The position numbers were made by a program, and so were the translations under genes. Under the pieces are notes generated by a model that did no database searches, was not told the DNA's origin, and saw nothing but the letters and a program-made list of their open reading frames with translations. This document shows positions 1-4,709 of a stretch of DNA of 8,812 nucleotides, in pieces (the first letter of the stretch is position 1; every line of letters begins with the position of its first letter). This DNA is from a bacterium (GTDB lineage: Archaea; Nanoarchaeota; Nanoarchaeia; Woesearchaeales; UBA10216), in the NCBI GenBank assembly GCA_024206195.1, contig JAAGZO010000569.1, positions 1 through 8,812 of the forward strand. Reading direction: 5' to 3'.

Positions 1-2
1 AG

Positions 3-101
3 TCTGGAACTAATCTTAATCAAGTATGTGTAGAAGGATTTGAACTATGGCTCAAAAGGTACAAGCGCAGACTTAAAGACCAAGAAAAGATAAGTGCATA
101 G
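3..101 (+). CDS. 3' end of an unidentified gene (partial)
   Basis: Frame 3 is open from the window edge to a TAG at 99-101 and gives 32 residues ending in a basic, helical-looking tail (ELWLKRYKRRLKDQEKISA). The other two forward frames have early stops (TAG at 31-33; TAA at 10-12). The gene begins upstream of the window, so family and function cannot be judged. It is followed almost directly by a GTG-start small gene, consistent with the tight packing of the rest of the operon. Confidence 0.5.
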   Translation, partial: SGTNLNQVCVEGFELWLKRYKRRLKDQEKISA

Positions 102-102
102 C

Positions 103-240
103 GTGAAAGCAAATAGAAACGAGTACAACTGTAACTGCGGTTACAGAATAGTACACGAATCCGATCAAAAAGCACCACTAAAAATAGCGTGTACGAAATG
201 CAAGAAATCAATCAGGCGCAAGGTTAGGAGGATAAAATGA
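103..240 (+). CDS. Small zinc-ribbon-like protein, GTG start
   Basis: This is a 45-residue basic protein with two cysteine pairs, CNCG at residues 10-13 and CTKCKK at 30-35, spaced as in a short zinc ribbon. I do not recognise the family; phage Com-like and other small zinc-ribbon proteins have this general shape. GTG at 103 is chosen because it follows the upstream stop by one base; an in-frame GTG at 94 is also possible, and neither has a good ribosome binding site. The stop (238-240) overlaps the next start as ATGA, which supports a real coupled gene. Zinc binding, and any nucleic-acid binding, is inference from the Cys pattern and basic tail. Confidence 0.55.
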   Translation: MKANRNEYNCNCGYRIVHESDQKAPLKIACTKCKKSIRRKVRRIK

Positions 241-455
241 TGAATTGTACTTACCGAAACGGAAATCAATTTTATTCTGCAATAGAATTATGTAAAGAAT
301 GCCAGTATCAGTACTACCACACAGACGAGGAAGTGATCGAAAGAGGCGGTCACGAAATTGTTTATTCTTCATGCTTAGAAAACGAGGAATTGCACGTCCA
401 GAAGGAATCGGACTGCCCTCGAAATTATACAATGGAGGAGTTAGAATATGAGTGA
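237..455 (+). CDS. Hypothetical Cys-containing protein
   Basis: A 72-residue acidic protein with no family that I recognise. It carries five cysteines, including a CKEC pair at residues 19-22 and single Cys at 4, 46 and 60, so metal binding is possible. AGGAGG at 226-231 lies 5 bases before ATG 237 and 8 bases before an immediately following in-frame ATG at 240; either may be the start. It overlaps the preceding gene by 4 bases and the following one by 8, so translation is probably coupled. The tyrosine-rich stretch around residues 24-27 (YQYY) is the other visible feature. Confidence 0.65.
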   Translation: MMNCTYRNGNQFYSAIELCKECQYQYYHTDEEVIERGGHEIVYSSCLENEELHVQKESDCPRNYTMEELEYE

Positions 456-735
456 GGTAAAGATGTATTTCTTTCCAACACCAATTCCCAACAGGAAGTG
501 GAAAAGAAAAACAAGGATTGATGGAAAAACAGAATACGGTTATGAATTTGGCAACGTGAGAAAAGCAGAAAAAAAACTAATTAACGATGTAATCAGGGGG
601 TTTTATGTCGACCGAACAGATCAGAGAATTACAGGAAACAAAAGCATCACTGGAATATTTAATGTGGTCAGGGGATATTTCAGAAACAGAAAATCAACGA
701 GTGAGCAACATTTTAGACGCACTGGACGAAATTGA
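448..735 (+). CDS. Hypothetical protein; C-terminal half overlaps the next gene
   Basis: The ORF gives 95 residues from ATG 448 with GGAGG upstream near 434. The first 50 or so residues (MYFFPTPIPNRKWKRKTR...) look like normal coding sequence and no other frame is open there. From about residue 53 onward the frame overlaps a convincing 55-codon gene at 605-772 in another frame, and its residues become Arg/Asn/Thr-rich like an out-of-frame shadow. An A8 run at 569-576 sits just before this; one base more or less would end the protein within four codons (TAA at 578 or 582). So the true product may be only about 45 residues, or the overlap may be real. No function is recognised. Confidence 0.5.
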   Translation: MSEVKMYFFPTPIPNRKWKRKTRIDGKTEYGYEFGNVRKAEKKLINDVIRGFYVDRTDQRITGNKSITGIFNVVRGYFRNRKSTSEQHFRRTGRN

Positions 736-772
736 CGTTTGGTTAGAATGTTTAGAAGAAATTTCAGCGTAG
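605..772 (+). CDS. Small acidic helical protein
   Basis: A 55-residue protein, strongly acidic and predicted helical (MSTEQIRELQETKASLEYLM at the N-terminus, DALDEIDVWLECLEEISA at the C-terminus). It starts at ATG 605 after AGGGGG at 595-600 with a 4-base spacer. Its stop (770-772) is fused to the AGGAGG that serves the next gene, the usual arrangement in this operon. The heptad-like Leu/Ile spacing suggests a short coiled coil. It lies in a different frame from the ORF at 448-735 and overlaps it by 131 bases; of the two, this frame reads more like real protein in the overlap. Function unknown. Confidence 0.65.
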   Translation: MSTEQIRELQETKASLEYLMWSGDISETENQRVSNILDALDEIDVWLECLEEISA

Positions 773-781
773 GAGGTCAAC

Positions 782-982
782 ATGACAGACAAAATTAAAT
801 ATCATCTTAGAGAAATCCGCAGAGTTTTAATCAAAGTTTTCGGTGAAGACTTTGAGGATGAAAGCGATAGGGATATTGAAGTACAAATTGCTTTATCGAG
901 AATTGATTTTATTTTACGTCAAGAGTCGGCGCAGACTGGTAATCAAACACCGACCCAAGACTGGAAGATGGAGGTAATATAA
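782..982 (+). CDS. Hypothetical small protein
   Basis: A 66-residue protein with an amphipathic, charged N-terminal two thirds (IKYHLREIRRVLIKVFGE and a second helix IEVQIALSRIDFILRQ), then a polar tail. AGGAGG at 771-776 precedes ATG 782 by 5 bases. I recognise no family and see no Cys clusters, membrane segment or catalytic motif. It sits directly upstream of the putative annealing protein with one base between stop and start, so it probably belongs to the same recombination/replication transcript. Confidence 0.65.
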   Translation: MTDKIKYHLREIRRVLIKVFGEDFEDESDRDIEVQIALSRIDFILRQESAQTGNQTPTQDWKMEVI

Positions 983-983
983 C

Positions 984-1568
984 ATGGGTACAAATAATGT
1001 CAAGACAAAATTAGAAGGTTACGAGACAGTTAAAGAAAGAAAACAGAAGTGGTATAAGAAATACCCCGATGGTTCTTTAGTTACTGTTCTTGTATTCCAT
1101 GAGAAAGGTCACTGTATAGTGATGGGAATGGCATACAGAAGTAAGGAAGAACAGAAGGATAATCTTCCAACAGGGATAGGGTATGCAGAAGAGTATCAGG
1201 GGCAAGGCGGGTTCGCCAATAAGACATCATGGATGGAAAACTGTGATGAATCAGCTATCGGACGTGCTTTAGACAACGCAGGGTACTCAGGCAATAACAA
1301 GTGCAGTCGTGAGGAAATGGAAAAGGTAGAAAGGCACGATAAGGAAGAGAAGAAGGAAGAACCCAAGAAGTCAAAAGAAGACGCTCAGGCGAACGCAAGG
1401 GCATTCTTCAAGACTTTTCTGGAAAATCCAAAACTCACCGATGATGTTAAAAAATATTTTGAAAATCTAAAGGAAGGAGAAAGGTTCAAGATTTCTGCGG
1501 ACAATAGGTGGGAAATCGCATCTATTGACGCAGAGATAACATCTTTCTTACTTCAAGAAACGGCATAG
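984..1568 (+). CDS. Putative single-strand annealing protein, Rad52/Erf-like
   Basis: A 194-residue protein. Residues 13-115 resemble phage recombination proteins with a core of YxxVxxRxxKW (14-23), a strand with F-H-E-K-G-H (38-43), ATG/PTGIGYAEE-like (62-70) and the signature TSWMENCDESAIGRALDNAG (81-100). The last matches the 'TSxxENCETSAIGRALAxxG' motif I associate with Erf/DdrA/Rad52-like phage proteins. These anneal complementary single strands and promote recombination-dependent replication. A Lys/Glu-rich linker (115-135) follows, then a C-terminal segment of unknown role. Context agrees: a PD-(D/E)XK nuclease lies 165 bases downstream and SSB a little further, the classic exonuclease/annealase/SSB set. 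GGAGG near 969-973 is the ribosome binding site. Assignment rests on motif memory, so the exact superfamily is uncertain. Confidence 0.55.
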   Translation: MGTNNVKTKLEGYETVKERKQKWYKKYPDGSLVTVLVFHEKGHCIVMGMAYRSKEEQKDNLPTGIGYAEEYQGQGGFANKTSWMENCDESAIGRALDNAGYSGNNKCSREEMEKVERHDKEEKKEEPKKSKEDAQANARAFFKTFLENPKLTDDVKKYFENLKEGERFKISADNRWEIASIDAEITSFLLQETA

Positions 1569-1578
1569 GGAGGATAAT

Positions 1579-1737
1579 ATGATTTTAGCACTAACCATAT
1601 CATGTATAGGCTTAATAGGAATAGTTGGTTATGTTGTTTATGATAACTACGTTTATTCAAAAACGATGGAAACTATTTTAGAACGAATGGCAGATTTAGA
1701 GCAACTAGCCCATTCGATGATGGAGGAAATAGAATGA
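1579..1737 (+). CDS. Small single-pass membrane protein
   Basis: A 52-residue ORF from ATG 1579 with GGGAGG at 1568-1573 ahead of it. Residues 2-21 form one uninterrupted hydrophobic segment (ILALTISCIGLIGIVGYVVY), followed by a 30-residue charged helix with heptad-like spacing (TMETILERMADLEQLAHSMM). The expected topology is a single N-terminal membrane anchor with a cytoplasmic or external coiled-coil tail. Its stop overlaps the nuclease start as ATGA. The role is unknown; an anchor embedded in a recombination module might tether a partner to the membrane, but nothing in the sequence proves that. It is not a recognisable holin or spanin. Confidence 0.7.
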   Translation: MILALTISCIGLIGIVGYVVYDNYVYSKTMETILERMADLEQLAHSMMEEIE

Positions 1738-2609
1738 GGTACACAAACGAATTAGGTTTACCAAGTGCTTTTGAGGCTGCAATTAAAAATGACGACTACT
1801 CAGCAGGGTTTTCTGATTACACCACAACAGAAATAATAGATTCTGTTCAGAAAGTCATTCTAACTCGTCAGCATAAAAACGAATTAGTTAAAGATGTTAG
1901 CGAAGAAATTTACGCCTTATTAGGAAAGAGTGTCCATACTATTCTTGAAAGAGCAGAGGCCACAGCAATCGTTGAGAAACGCCTCTACATGGATATAGGG
2001 AACACTAAGATAGGCGGGAAATTTGACAGGCTGGCACTAATAACTTCCGAGGGCGGGTTCTCAGGTTTGTTACAGGATTATAAAATTGCTTCTGTATGGG
2101 AAGCGATCTATGGACTAAAGCAAGACCGAATTAATCAGCAAAATGTCTACTCTTTATTGCTAACAGAGAATGATTACAAAGTGGACAAACTTGAGATTAT
2201 TATGATATTCCGTGACTGGCAAATGTCTAAAGCAAAATTTGACCCCAAGTACCCTCAATTACAGGTAGCAAGAATAGAAGTGCCACTGTGGACAGAAGAG
2301 AAACAACTCCGTTACCTACAAGAAAGAGTTAAACTATTTAAAGACGCAGAAAACGGTAATATCCTGCCATGTACTGACGAAGAGAGGTGGTATAGTGGCG
2401 ATAAATACGCAGTGATGAAGGCAGGCAGAAAGTCAGCGGTAAGGGTACTTAATACCAAACAGGAAGCAGATGATTATATTATGCAGAACGAATTAGACAC
2501 GAAGAAAATTTCAGTTGAATATCGTCCAGGAGTCAATCGAAGGTGTGAGGATTACTGCGCAGTCAAGCAGTTTTGCCCTCAATACCAAGCGTTAAAAGAA
2601 GTAGCTTAA
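1734..2609 (+). CDS. PD-(D/E)XK nuclease with Cys cluster (RecB/Cas4-like)
   Basis: A 291-residue nuclease of the phage RecB/Cas4-like type. Visible motifs: GKSVH with His68, GGKFD with Asp98, the D-x-K strand QDYK (Asp115, Lys117), and QxxxY (Gln135-Tyr139). Together these make the usual metal-binding active site. Four cysteines, Cys213 (LPC) and Cys271, Cys275 and Cys281 near the C-terminus (RRCEDYCAVKQFCPQ), match the layout that holds a 4Fe-4S cluster in Cas4/AddB-type enzymes. Family knowledge predicts resection of DNA ends to make single strands for the annealing protein upstream. GGAGG at 1722-1726 lies 7 bases before ATG 1734, which overlaps the membrane-protein stop. The nuclease call is firm; polarity and the Fe-S cluster are inferred. 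Confidence 0.85.
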   Translation: MRYTNELGLPSAFEAAIKNDDYSAGFSDYTTTEIIDSVQKVILTRQHKNELVKDVSEEIYALLGKSVHTILERAEATAIVEKRLYMDIGNTKIGGKFDRLALITSEGGFSGLLQDYKIASVWEAIYGLKQDRINQQNVYSLLLTENDYKVDKLEIIMIFRDWQMSKAKFDPKYPQLQVARIEVPLWTEEKQLRYLQERVKLFKDAENGNILPCTDEERWYSGDKYAVMKAGRKSAVRVLNTKQEADDYIMQNELDTKKISVEYRPGVNRRCEDYCAVKQFCPQYQALKEVA

Positions 2610-2619
2610 ATTTAGGGAA

Positions 2620-2653
2620 CTGGCCTGCCGGGGTTTCGGCTCCGGTGGGCTGG
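2620..2653 (+). other. GC-rich RNA hairpin with UUCG loop and many G-U pairs
   Basis: The arms CTGGCCTGCCGGGG (2620-2633) and CTCCGGTGGGCTGG (2640-2653) pair over all 14 positions, five of them as G-U (2621, 2622, 2626, 2627, 2632). A further U-G pair (2634/2639) closes a UUCG tetraloop (2635-2638). G-U pairs become A-C mismatches on the other strand, so the structured molecule is the + strand transcript. There is no U-run after it, so it is not a standard terminator. It ends 9 bases before ATG 2663, where a ribosome binding site should be. Confidence 0.7.
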
Positions 2654-2662
2654 AATAAAATT

Positions 2663-2824
2663 ATGAAAACACCTAATTGTTCAATATGTGAATGGCATAC
2701 AGAAATTGATTACACAGTTATAGGAGTTCGCCTATTATGTTCTGCACAAGGACGTAAATGGTGTTCAGAAGTCTACAACAATAAATCATGTATCAAATTA
2801 TACAAGGAGAAGGAAAATGAATAA
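2663..2824 (+). CDS. Small Cys-rich protein, possible zinc binder
   Basis: A 53-residue protein from ATG 2663 with cysteines at 6, 9, 26, 34 and 43 (CSIC pair first), so a small metal-binding fold is plausible. I do not recognise the family. The open frame extends upstream to a TTG at 2573, inside the nuclease gene, but that route passes through the GC-rich hairpin and has no ribosome binding site, so ATG 2663 is preferred. Even there only a weak GGA (2652-2654) is available, partly inside the hairpin, unlike the strong sites of its neighbours. The stop overlaps the next gene by 8 bases. Confidence 0.6.
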   Translation: MKTPNCSICEWHTEIDYTVIGVRLLCSAQGRKWCSEVYNNKSCIKLYKEKENE

Positions 2825-3011
2825 ATATACAAAAACAATAGCAGTAAGACTTGATCCAGAGGCGTACGATCAAGTTAAAGAAGTTGCCAAAAAAAGAAAA
2901 ATGTCTACGTCGCAGTATATTCGTACTATGGTTACATTAGAAATACCGAAGCTGGATATACAACAAACAATAGTAGAAGACTTATTTAATTCGTCAGATA
3001 TTTCATTTTAA
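2817..3011 (+). CDS. Ribbon-helix-helix (CopG/Arc-type) DNA-binding protein
   Basis: A 64-residue protein whose residues 6-40 show the ribbon-helix-helix pattern: a short strand with alternating residues (KTIAVRLD), a first helix (PEAYDQVKEVAKKR), a turn (KMS) and a second helix starting TSQYIRTMV. Such proteins bind operators as dimers of dimers, the strand lying in the major groove. The C-terminal 24 residues form an acidic tail. AAGGAGAAGG just before ATG 2817 is a strong ribosome binding site. Placed between the Cys-rich gene and ssb, it may control this early operon. I see no toxin gene beside it, so an antitoxin role is less likely. Confidence 0.7.
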   Translation: MNKYTKTIAVRLDPEAYDQVKEVAKKRKMSTSQYIRTMVTLEIPKLDIQQTIVEDLFNSSDISF

Positions 3012-3022
3012 AGGAGATAAAC

Positions 3023-3355
3023 ATGAATGATATAAACCGAACAGTAGTAGCAGGAAGACTCACAAGAGACCCCGAAGGAAGAGATGCCGGAGGAACAGAA
3101 GTATGCAACTTCTCTCTTGCGGTGAACCGCAAATATAAAGGGGAAGACAAGGTTAGTTACATAGACTGTACTGCCTGGGCTAAAGGAGCAGAGATTTTAA
3201 TGCAATACGCCAAGAAAGGCAGCCAGATAATTATTGACGGAAGACTGGAACAACAGAGATGGGAGAAGGACGGAGATAAGCGGTCGAAGGTTGTTATTGT
3301 TATAGACAATTTTCAGCTGGTCGGCGGGAAACAAGAAACAGAAAATCCATTTTAA
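3023..3355 (+). CDS. ssb: Single-stranded DNA-binding protein
   Basis: A 110-residue OB-fold protein of the bacterial SSB family. The start MNDINRTVVAGRLTRDPE is the canonical N-terminal signature (N-x-v-x-l-x-G-R-L-t-x-D-P-E). It is followed by FSLAVNRKY, YIDCTAWAKGAE and the strand GSQIIIDGRLEQQRWEKDG, all conserved SSB strands. The usual long Gly/Gln linker is nearly absent and the tail is ETENPF, a reduced form of the acidic tip that normally recruits partner proteins. It coats single strands during phage replication and recombination, in line with its place between the nuclease/annealase genes and the initiator/helicase genes. GGAG (3012-3015) precedes ATG 3023. Confidence 0.95.
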   Translation: MNDINRTVVAGRLTRDPEGRDAGGTEVCNFSLAVNRKYKGEDKVSYIDCTAWAKGAEILMQYAKKGSQIIIDGRLEQQRWEKDGDKRSKVVIVIDNFQLVGGKQETENPF

Positions 3356-3365
3356 GGAGACTACT

Positions 3366-3542
3366 ATGACACATTTAAAAAACAAAGCACCGGAAAGACC
3401 TGCCAGATACTTCAACGAGATTAACGTAATAATGGCAGAGATAGACTGTGCCGATACAGGATTTGAAAGAGAATACATAACAATAGCCAAAGCAGACTTG
3501 ATTAAAATCTTGAATGAGCATTTCGACAAGGAGCAGATATGA
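3366..3542 (+). CDS. Hypothetical small protein
   Basis: A 58-residue ORF from ATG 3366, with AAGGAG at 3354-3359 placed 6 bases upstream and an ATGA overlap with the next gene at its stop. The protein (MTHLKNKAPERPARYFNEIN..., ending ILNEHFDKEQI) is soluble and probably mostly helical. I recognise no family or motif. Coding support comes from the good ribosome binding site, the coupling to both neighbours and the ordinary amino-acid make-up. Confidence 0.65.
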   Translation: MTHLKNKAPERPARYFNEINVIMAEIDCADTGFEREYITIAKADLIKILNEHFDKEQI

Positions 3543-3901
3543 ACAACGATAAAATAAAAAAACAAATAAACGGACATTTACAATTTATAGAATCGTTTGA
3601 ACGACAAATGATGGGCTTTAGGCAAGTATGCGTAAAAAATAATAAACTGCTTACAATTTCAACGATGCAAGGAATGGTGGATAGTGATTTAGAGAACCGA
3701 TGCAAAAAGATAAGAAATCTAATACAAAAAGAAGCAAGCTGGCGGGATTGCAGAAAAGGCAATCCCGATAAGGATGGCACTTATATTATTTACACAGCAG
3801 ACGAATCAACAGCAATGTGTCATTTTAGTAACGAAACGTGGCAGGGCTGGCGTAATGTTTTAGCGTGGATGCCAATGCCAGATAAGCCAGATTTCATTTA
3901 A
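3539..3901 (+). CDS. DUF551-like small phage protein (paralogue 1)
   Basis: A 120-residue protein. The N-terminal 65 residues are charged and helical. The C-terminal half carries a degenerate DUF551-like pattern, WRDCRKGNPDKDGTYIIYT (68-86) and AWMPMPDKP (109-117), corresponding to the 'WISVKDRLPxxG ... THWMPLPxPP' pattern seen fully in the gene at 5600. DUF551 proteins are common in phages; their function is unknown to me. Its last 11 codons are almost identical in DNA to those of the gene at 4251, so the two share a C-terminal module. GGAG at 3531-3534 overlaps the end of the previous gene and serves ATG 3539. The stop TAA (3899-3901) touches the leader of the next gene. Confidence 0.7.
   Translation: MNNDKIKKQINGHLQFIESFERQMMGFRQVCVKNNKLLTISTMQGMVDSDLENRCKKIRNLIQKEASWRDCRKGNPDKDGTYIIYTADESTAMCHFSNETWQGWRNVLAWMPMPDKPDFI
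3743..3767 (+). repeat. Perfect 9-bp hairpin inside the DUF551-like gene
   Basis: CGGGATTGC (3743-3751) and GCAATCCCG (3759-3767) are exact reverse complements around the 7-base loop AGAAAAG. It lies in the codons for RDCRKGNPD. The matching place in the paralogue at 4251 has no such palindrome, so it is not a feature of the family. Confidence 0.6.
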
Positions 3902-3909
3902 TGGCTAAG

Positions 3910-3938
3910 GCGTATGGGAAGTGCGCCAAAGGAGATAA
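3910..3938 (+). repeat. Duplicated leader, copy 1 (includes ribosome binding site)
   Basis: These 29 bases, beginning GCGTATGGGAAGTGCGCC and ending in AAAGGAGATAA, match 4221-4249 with one substitution. The copy lies directly before ATG 3943 and supplies its AAAGGAG. The same relation to the start of the next gene in copy 2 is the main reason for choosing ATG 3943 over an earlier in-frame ATG at 3901. Confidence 0.85.
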
Positions 3939-3942
3939 AATA

Positions 3943-4215
3943 ATGTTTAAAGAATGGATGGAGAAGAAAGGTTATAGTTATAATGATTTTGATAGATGTG
4001 AAGAAATGGATTTGTTAATTGAAGAGTACGCCAGCATTTCACATACGCATGAATTAGATGAAGTCACGTTAAGGTGTAAACAAAAATGTAATTTGTCAAA
4101 AGATAATAGTTGTTGTTGGGATTGCATGAATAGTGAAGATTGTGATGAGAAGTGTCCAGAACACTACAACGGCATTAAAAACGAGGATTGTGAGCATAGT
4201 AGTGATTTCATCTAA
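3943..4215 (+). CDS. Cys-rich small protein, likely metal binding
   Basis: A 90-residue protein from ATG 3943, 8 bases after AAAGGAG at 3928-3934. Residues 31-38 (SISHTHEL) and the last three (DFI) are shared with the gene at 4251, while the segment between them is quite different: nine cysteines in the protein, eight of them between residues 45 and 83 (C45, C49, C57, C58, C61, C67, C71, C83), with many Asp/Glu/Asn. That looks like a metal-binding domain replacing the DUF551-like domain of its neighbours. The Cys-rich codons (about 4068-4201) lie exactly between the arms of a long inverted repeat. No named family is recognised. Confidence 0.65.
   Translation: MFKEWMEKKGYSYNDFDRCEEMDLLIEEYASISHTHELDEVTLRCKQKCNLSKDNSCCWDCMNSEDCDEKCPEHYNGIKNEDCEHSSDFI
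4034..4067 (+). repeat. Repeat arm A (direct copy, in Cys-rich gene)
   Basis: Arm A pairs with 4202-4235 over 34 positions: one mismatch (A4041/C4228) and two G-U pairs (4037/4232, 4063/4206). Its core CATACGCATGAATTA (4042-4056) is the exact reverse complement of 4213-4227 and is repeated exactly at 4386-4400. It encodes SISHTHELDEV. Confidence 0.85.
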
Positions 4216-4235
4216 TTCATGCGTATGCGAAGTGC
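4202..4235 (-). repeat. Repeat arm B (inverted copy, between genes)
   Basis: Arm B contains TAATTCATGCGTATG (4213-4227), the inverted form of the core. It spans the last codons and stop of the Cys-rich gene and most of the leader of the gene at 4251, ending 3 bases before that gene's AAAGGAG. It can pair either backward with arm A (34 positions) or forward with arm C (28 positions). Confidence 0.85.
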
Positions 4236-4249
4236 GCCAAAGGAGATAA
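4221..4249 (+). repeat. Duplicated leader, copy 2 (includes ribosome binding site)
   Basis: This matches 3910-3938 at 28 of 29 bases and provides AAAGGAG (4239-4245) for ATG 4251. It is far more conserved between copies than the N-terminal coding regions that follow, and part of it belongs to arm B of the inverted repeat. Confidence 0.85.
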
Positions 4250-4250
4250 T

Positions 4251-4607
4251 ATGAAATTAACAAAAAAAGAGTTGGATAAAAAAGTTTCAGATTGGTACAT
4301 GGAAAAGTATAGTAAATGGCATATTGATGAATTAGATAAATTAAGGAAATTGGCTAAGTATTTACAAAATGATACCAGCATTTTGCATACGCATGAATTA
4401 GGTGATGGATGGCGAGATTACAGAAAAACACACATTCCTAAAGATGGAAATGAATATCTATTATTAACTCGTACTGGTATTGTTTCGGGCTGGTATTGTG
4501 ATGACGAAGATGGATGTTGTTATGTGTGTTATGATGATGAATTTACAATAGAATTAAAAGACATACTTGCGTGGATGCCAATACCAGATAAGCCAGATTT
4601 CATCTAA
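4251..4607 (+). CDS. DUF551-like small phage protein (paralogue 2)
   Basis: A 118-residue protein with a charged helical N-terminus (1-40), the shared HTHEL segment (46-50), then a DUF551-like half: WRDYRKTHIPKDGNEYLLLT (54-73) and AWMPIPDKP (107-115). Three clustered cysteines (C89, C90, C93; plus C83) sit in an acidic patch. The C-terminal codons are nearly identical to those of the gene at 3539, and the leader and HTHEL segment match the Cys-rich gene, so it combines modules of both. AAAGGAG at 4239-4245 lies 5 bases before ATG 4251. Function unknown. Confidence 0.7.
   Translation: MKLTKKELDKKVSDWYMEKYSKWHIDELDKLRKLAKYLQNDTSILHTHELGDGWRDYRKTHIPKDGNEYLLLTRTGIVSGWYCDDEDGCCYVCYDDEFTIELKDILAWMPIPDKPDFI
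4378..4405 (+). repeat. Repeat arm C (direct copy, in DUF551-like gene)
   Basis: Arm C pairs with 4208-4235 over 28 continuous positions with no mismatch and three G-U pairs (4229/4384, 4232/4381, 4211/4402). The core at 4386-4400 is identical to that of arm A. The core centres lie 171 and 173 bases apart (4049, 4220, 4393). Confidence 0.85.
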
Positions 4608-4709
4608 TTGGGGTATATCCGAACTATCGATTTGAGTAAATTTTTTTAACCTAAATATTGGAATATGTCTCATTAGAAAGCAGTTTAAATATTAAAATTG
4701 GAGGTTACT
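4608..4709 (+). other. Longest intergenic gap; weak promoter-like sequence
   Basis: This AT-rich gap of about 100 bases is the widest in the window. TTGAGT (4632-4637) with AATATT 16 bases downstream (4 of 6 consensus bases each) is a possible but weak promoter. The T-run (4641-4647) has no stem before it, so I do not call a terminator. TTGGAGG at 4698-4704 is the ribosome binding site for the glycosidase gene. The gap is consistent with a separately expressed cargo gene. Confidence 0.3.

Noticed and set aside
595..604. Programmed frameshift at the GGGGGTTTT run
   Set aside because: AGGGGG is well placed as the ribosome binding site for ATG 605, and the upstream frame shows no need to join the downstream one.
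2620..2660. Rho-independent terminator at the GC-rich hairpin
   Set aside because: No U-run follows the stem (AATAAAATTATG), and coding continues directly downstream.
2573..2662. Extended start (TTG 2573) for the small Cys-rich gene
   Set aside because: It would overlap the nuclease end and translate the structured hairpin, with no ribosome binding site; the domain-like part begins at ATG 2663.
2610..2662. Known riboswitch such as a guanidine class
   Set aside because: The single stem with UUCG loop lacks the loop motifs of the small riboswitch classes I know, and no transporter or metabolic gene follows.
3901..3942. Earlier in-frame ATG (3901) for the Cys-rich gene
   Set aside because: No ribosome binding site precedes it, while ATG 3943 follows a strong AAAGGAG and the duplicated leader at 4221-4249 shows this stretch is a leader.
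4620..4660. Terminator at the T-run after the gene at 4251
   Set aside because: I could find no stem of more than three pairs before the T-run.
4698..4709. TTG 4698 as the glycosidase start
   Set aside because: The TTG is part of TTGGAGG, the ribosome binding site for ATG 4710.
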